NCBI GenBank assembly: GCA_964565715.1
Contig: CAZMGG010000064.1
Coordinates: 1-31,072 of the forward strand
Reading direction: 5' to 3'
DNA length: 31,072 bases
Source of the DNA: CAZMGG01 sp964565715
Lineage (GTDB): Bacteria > Planctomycetota > UBA1135 > UBA2386
The notes under the pieces were generated by a model that saw only the letters and a list, made by a program, of their open reading frames with translations, was not told where the DNA came from and ran no database searches. The translations under genes were made by a program, and so were the position numbers. Shown piece by piece: positions 28,779-31,072 of the stretch (its first letter is position 1; every line of letters begins with the position of its first letter).

Positions 28779-30680
28779 ATGACCCTCTGCACCCTGGTCG
28801 ACGTCGTCCGTTCCTTCGCCGCCGAGCCCGTCCTCGACGGGCTCTCGCTGCGCGTCGACGAGGGTGACCGGATCGGCGTGGTCGGCGACAACGGCGCCGG
28901 CAAGACCACCATGGTGCGGATCCTGGCCGGCGCCGACGAGCCCGACCGCGGGCAGCGCAACCCGCGCGCCGACCTGCGGGTCGCCTACGGCGAGCAGATG
29001 CCGAAGATCGCGCCGGGCACCACCGTGCTCGACTACGTGCTGCGCGGCAACGGCGCCCACCACGAACTGGAGGCGCAGATCCGCGCGCTCGAACAGCGCC
29101 TCGCCGCCGTGCCCGACGATCCCATCGCCCTCGAGCGGTACGGCCATCTGCAGGCGGCGTTCGAAGCGGGCGGCGGCTACCAGCGCGCGGCGCAGGTCGA
29201 GAAGGTGCTCGACGGCCTCGGCTTCCCCGCCGCCGATCGCCAGAAGGACTGCGCCGTCCTGTCGGGCGGCGAGCGCTCGCGGGCCCAGCTCGCCGCGCTG
29301 ATGACCACGCCGGCGGACCTGCTGATCCTCGACGAGCCCACCAACCACCTCGATCTCGACGGCATCGCCTTCGTCGAGGACTTCGTGCAGCGCTACCGCG
29401 GCGCCGTGGTCATCGTCAGCCACGACCGCAGCTTTCTCGACCGGGCGGTCACCTCGATCGTCGAGGTCGGCGACGGCGTGGCGAGGCGCTACAAGGGCAA
29501 CTACGCCGCGTTCAAGAAGCAGAAGGAGCTGGAGCTGCTGACGCTGCAGCGGCAGTTCAAGTCGCAGCAGGAGTTCTTCGAGAAGGAGATGGACTACATC
29601 CGGCGCAACATGGCCGGGCAGAACAGCAGCCAGGCCAAGGGTCGGCTGAAGCGCCTGCAGCGCCTGCAACTGCTCGAGCGGCCCAGCGAGAGCCGCGCCG
29701 AGTTCCGCCTGCGCTTCCAGGGCGGCCGCGGCCAGCAGGGGCAGACCGTGCTGGAGGGCGAGGACCTCACCCTGCGCCTGCCCGACGGCCGCGAGCTGCT
29801 GCGCGACGCGACCGTCAAGATCCAGTTCGGCGAGACGGTGGCGCTGCTCGGGCGCAACGGCGCGGGCAAGACCACCCTGCTGAAGGCGCTGGCCGGCGTG
29901 ACCCCGTTCGCCCAGGGCGGGATCAGGCGCGCCCACAACCTGCGGATCGGCTACTTCAGCCAGGACAAGGCCGACCTGCCGCGGCACGGCACGGTGCTGG
30001 ACGCCCTGCGGGCGCTGGACCGCACCATCGACGAGAAGGAGCTGCGCGACCACCTGGCGCTGTTCCTGTTCTGCGGCGAGGACGTCGACAAGCCGGTCGC
30101 CGAGCTGTCCGGCGGCGAGAAGCAGCGGCTGTCGCTGGCGCTGATGCTGCGGGCGCAGTTCGACCTGCTGTGCCTGGACGAGCCCACCAACCACCTCGAC
30201 GTGCAGGGCACCGAGACGCTGGAGCAGGCGCTGAAGGAGTTCCCCGGCACGGTGCTGCTCATCACCCACGACCGCACGCTGGTGCGCGAGGTGGCCGACC
30301 GGGTGCTGTGGATGGAGGACGGGGGCCTGCGCAGCTTCGAGCGCGGTCTCGACCACTGCCTGCAGACATTGGCCGCCGAGCGCAGCGCCGCCCGCGCCGA
30401 GGAGAGCGCCGTCCGCGAGCGCGAGCAGCAGAAGGCGGCGCAGGCGGCGGCGCCGGCGCCGAAGGCGATGCAGACCGGCAAGGTGCGCAACCCGTTGCTG
30501 TTCGAGCGGCTTGAGCAGCGCATCTTCGGGCTGGAGGAGGAACTGGAACGGCTGCGGGCGGCGATGCTGCAGCCGGAGAACTACGGCAGCGGCAGCCGGA
30601 TGAAGGAGCTGCAGGGCGAGGAGACGCGGGTGAAGGCGGAGCTGGCCAGGGCCTACCAGGAGTGGGAGAACTGGAGCTGA
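28779..30680 (+). CDS. ABC-F family ATPase (Uup/EttA-like)
   Basis: A 633-residue protein with two ABC ATPase domains and no membrane segments, as in ribosome-associated ABC-F translation factors. Domain 1 has Walker A GDNGAGKTT (36-44), LSGGERSR (161-168) and Walker B DEPTNHLDL (185-193). The inter-domain linker is a long helical hairpin (FEKEMDYIRRNMAGQ, KGRLKRLQRL). Domain 2 has GRNGAGKTT (358-366), LSGGEKQRL (443-451) and DEPTNHLDV (467-475). A C-terminal coiled coil after an Ala-rich linker (about 570-633) is typical of Uup. The frame is open to 28635, but ATG 28779 begins the conserved N-terminus and is the start preserved in the duplicate at 27562. A CATCTT -10-like element ends 10 bases upstream and no Shine-Dalgarno is present. 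Confidence 0.93.
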   Translation: MTLCTLVDVVRSFAAEPVLDGLSLRVDEGDRIGVVGDNGAGKTTMVRILAGADEPDRGQRNPRADLRVAYGEQMPKIAPGTTVLDYVLRGNGAHHELEAQIRALEQRLAAVPDDPIALERYGHLQAAFEAGGGYQRAAQVEKVLDGLGFPAADRQKDCAVLSGGERSRAQLAALMTTPADLLILDEPTNHLDLDGIAFVEDFVQRYRGAVVIVSHDRSFLDRAVTSIVEVGDGVARRYKGNYAAFKKQKELELLTLQRQFKSQQEFFEKEMDYIRRNMAGQNSSQAKGRLKRLQRLQLLERPSESRAEFRLRFQGGRGQQGQTVLEGEDLTLRLPDGRELLRDATVKIQFGETVALLGRNGAGKTTLLKALAGVTPFAQGGIRRAHNLRIGYFSQDKADLPRHGTVLDALRALDRTIDEKELRDHLALFLFCGEDVDKPVAELSGGEKQRLSLALMLRAQFDLLCLDEPTNHLDVQGTETLEQALKEFPGTVLLITHDRTLVREVADRVLWMEDGGLRSFERGLDHCLQTLAAERSAARAEESAVREREQQKAAQAAAPAPKAMQTGKVRNPLLFERLEQRIFGLEEELERLRAAMLQPENYGSGSRMKELQGEETRVKAELARAYQEWENWS

Positions 30681-30693
30681 GCGGCGGCGCGCC

Positions 30694-31072
30694 CTACTCG
30701 CGCAGCGCCGCGTGGGCCGCCGCCAGGCGCGCCACCGGGATGCGGAAGGGCGAGCACGAGACGTAGTCGAGCCCGATCCGGTGGCAGAAGGCGATGGTCT
30801 TGGGATCGCCGCCCTGCTCGCCGCAGATGCCGACCTCCAGGTCGGGGCGCCGCTGCCGGCCGCCGTGGACGGCCATCGCCATCAGCCGCCCGACGCCCTC
30901 CTGGTCGAGGGTGGCGAACGGATTCTCGGCCAGGATGCCGCGGCCCAGGTACTCGGTCAGGACCTCGGCCATCTTCTTGGTCAGCGTGGTCACCAGCACG
31001 CGATCGACGCGGGCGGTCACGACCCGGATGCGGCCGAGCAGGTCGTCGACCTGCCCCGCCACCGGCAGCACC
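30694..31072 (-). CDS. Chimeric frame: internal UvrB segment fused to the C-terminus of pyruvate phosphate dikinase (partial)
   Basis: The reading frame enters from beyond the right edge and ends at TAG 30694-30696. The last 80 or so residues are the C-terminal end of pyruvate phosphate dikinase: ENPFATLDQEGVGRLM, the catalytic-Cys loop GICGEQGGDP, and GLDYVSCSPFRIPVARLA, ending at the normal place. The 42 residues before that are not PPDK: GQVDDLLGRIR and RVLVTTLTKKMAEVLTEYL are conserved UvrB helicase sequence (the start of its C-terminal RecA-like domain). The switch falls at EYLGRGIL (about 30930-30957), where both families have a similar YLxxRGI peptide. The visible part has no stop codons. 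Whether the gene is a real fusion, a truncated duplicate or an assembly join cannot be decided from this window. Confidence 0.75.
   Translation of the reverse strand, partial: VLPVAGQVDDLLGRIRVVTARVDRVLVTTLTKKMAEVLTEYLGRGILAENPFATLDQEGVGRLMAMAVHGGRQRRPDLEVGICGEQGGDPKTIAFCHRIGLDYVSCSPFRIPVARLAAAHAALRE

Noticed and set aside
1..31072. tRNA, rRNA or riboswitch
   Set aside because: I looked through the gaps and saw no T-arm GGTTCGAATCC-like segment with a matching acceptor stem, and no recognisable rRNA or riboswitch core.

Overview
The window is a high-GC bacterial chromosome segment with tightly packed genes and GC-rich third codon positions. Several genes encode large secreted proteins with FG-GAP/VCBS calcium loops (D-x-D-x-D-G) and a shared Gly/Leu/Pro-rich C-terminal module. 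That combination, with purE-purK, pyrK and many unknown secreted or anchored proteins, suggests a Planctomycetota-like organism. This is an inference from gene style, since no rRNA or other marker gene is present.

Left third (about 170-9773): one defence operon on the + strand. The order is a half-size type I specificity gene, hsdM, a full two-TRD hsdS, a CD-NTase (cGAS/DncV-like nucleotidyltransferase), a two-TM SLATT-type effector, dinD, hsdR and a YgjP/DUF45 zinc metallopeptidase. Every junction is a 4-nt ATGA or GTGA overlap, except the 11-nt gap before the CD-NTase. A two-gene CBASS-like anti-phage module is therefore embedded inside a type I restriction-modification operon, between hsdS and the dinD-hsdR half. 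The stretch from hsdS through the SLATT gene is visibly less GC-rich than hsdM and hsdR, so it looks like an inserted or exchanged module. This is the most interesting system in the window.

Middle (9864-25093): mostly lineage housekeeping and secreted proteins. In order: a secreted protein, a beta-hydroxyacid-dehydrogenase-family enzyme, a serine beta-lactamase-family hydrolase, an anchored protein with carboxypeptidase-regulatory-like domains, a frameshifted small secreted gene, an FG-GAP protein, pyrK (minus strand), a DUF445 membrane protein, a secreted PDZ-like protein, purE-purK (minus strand) and a 13-loop FG-GAP protein. The two long intergenic gaps (11774-12342 and 21865-22501) hold members of one dispersed repeat family in opposite orientations. 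Several cytosolic and small genes have a TTGnnn-N17-nAnnnT promoter placed so close to the start codon that the mRNA would be leaderless or nearly so. The secreted-protein genes have a longer leader with a clear Shine-Dalgarno sequence.

Right end (25143-31072): a rearranged locus. A unit made of the 3' end of a two-TM protein gene, a lipoprotein gene start and the 5' end of an ABC-F gene is present twice in tandem. In the first copy the lipoprotein gene is broken and replaced by about 1.4 kb of less GC-rich DNA. That DNA carries minus-strand genes for a membrane-anchored unknown and a Cys-rich small protein with an apparent frameshift. The intact lipoprotein and an ABC-F ATPase follow. The window closes in a minus-strand reading frame whose C-terminal part is the end of pyruvate phosphate dikinase and whose upstream part is an internal piece of UvrB, an in-frame chimera.

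I saw no tRNA, rRNA, CRISPR array, transposase or integrase gene.
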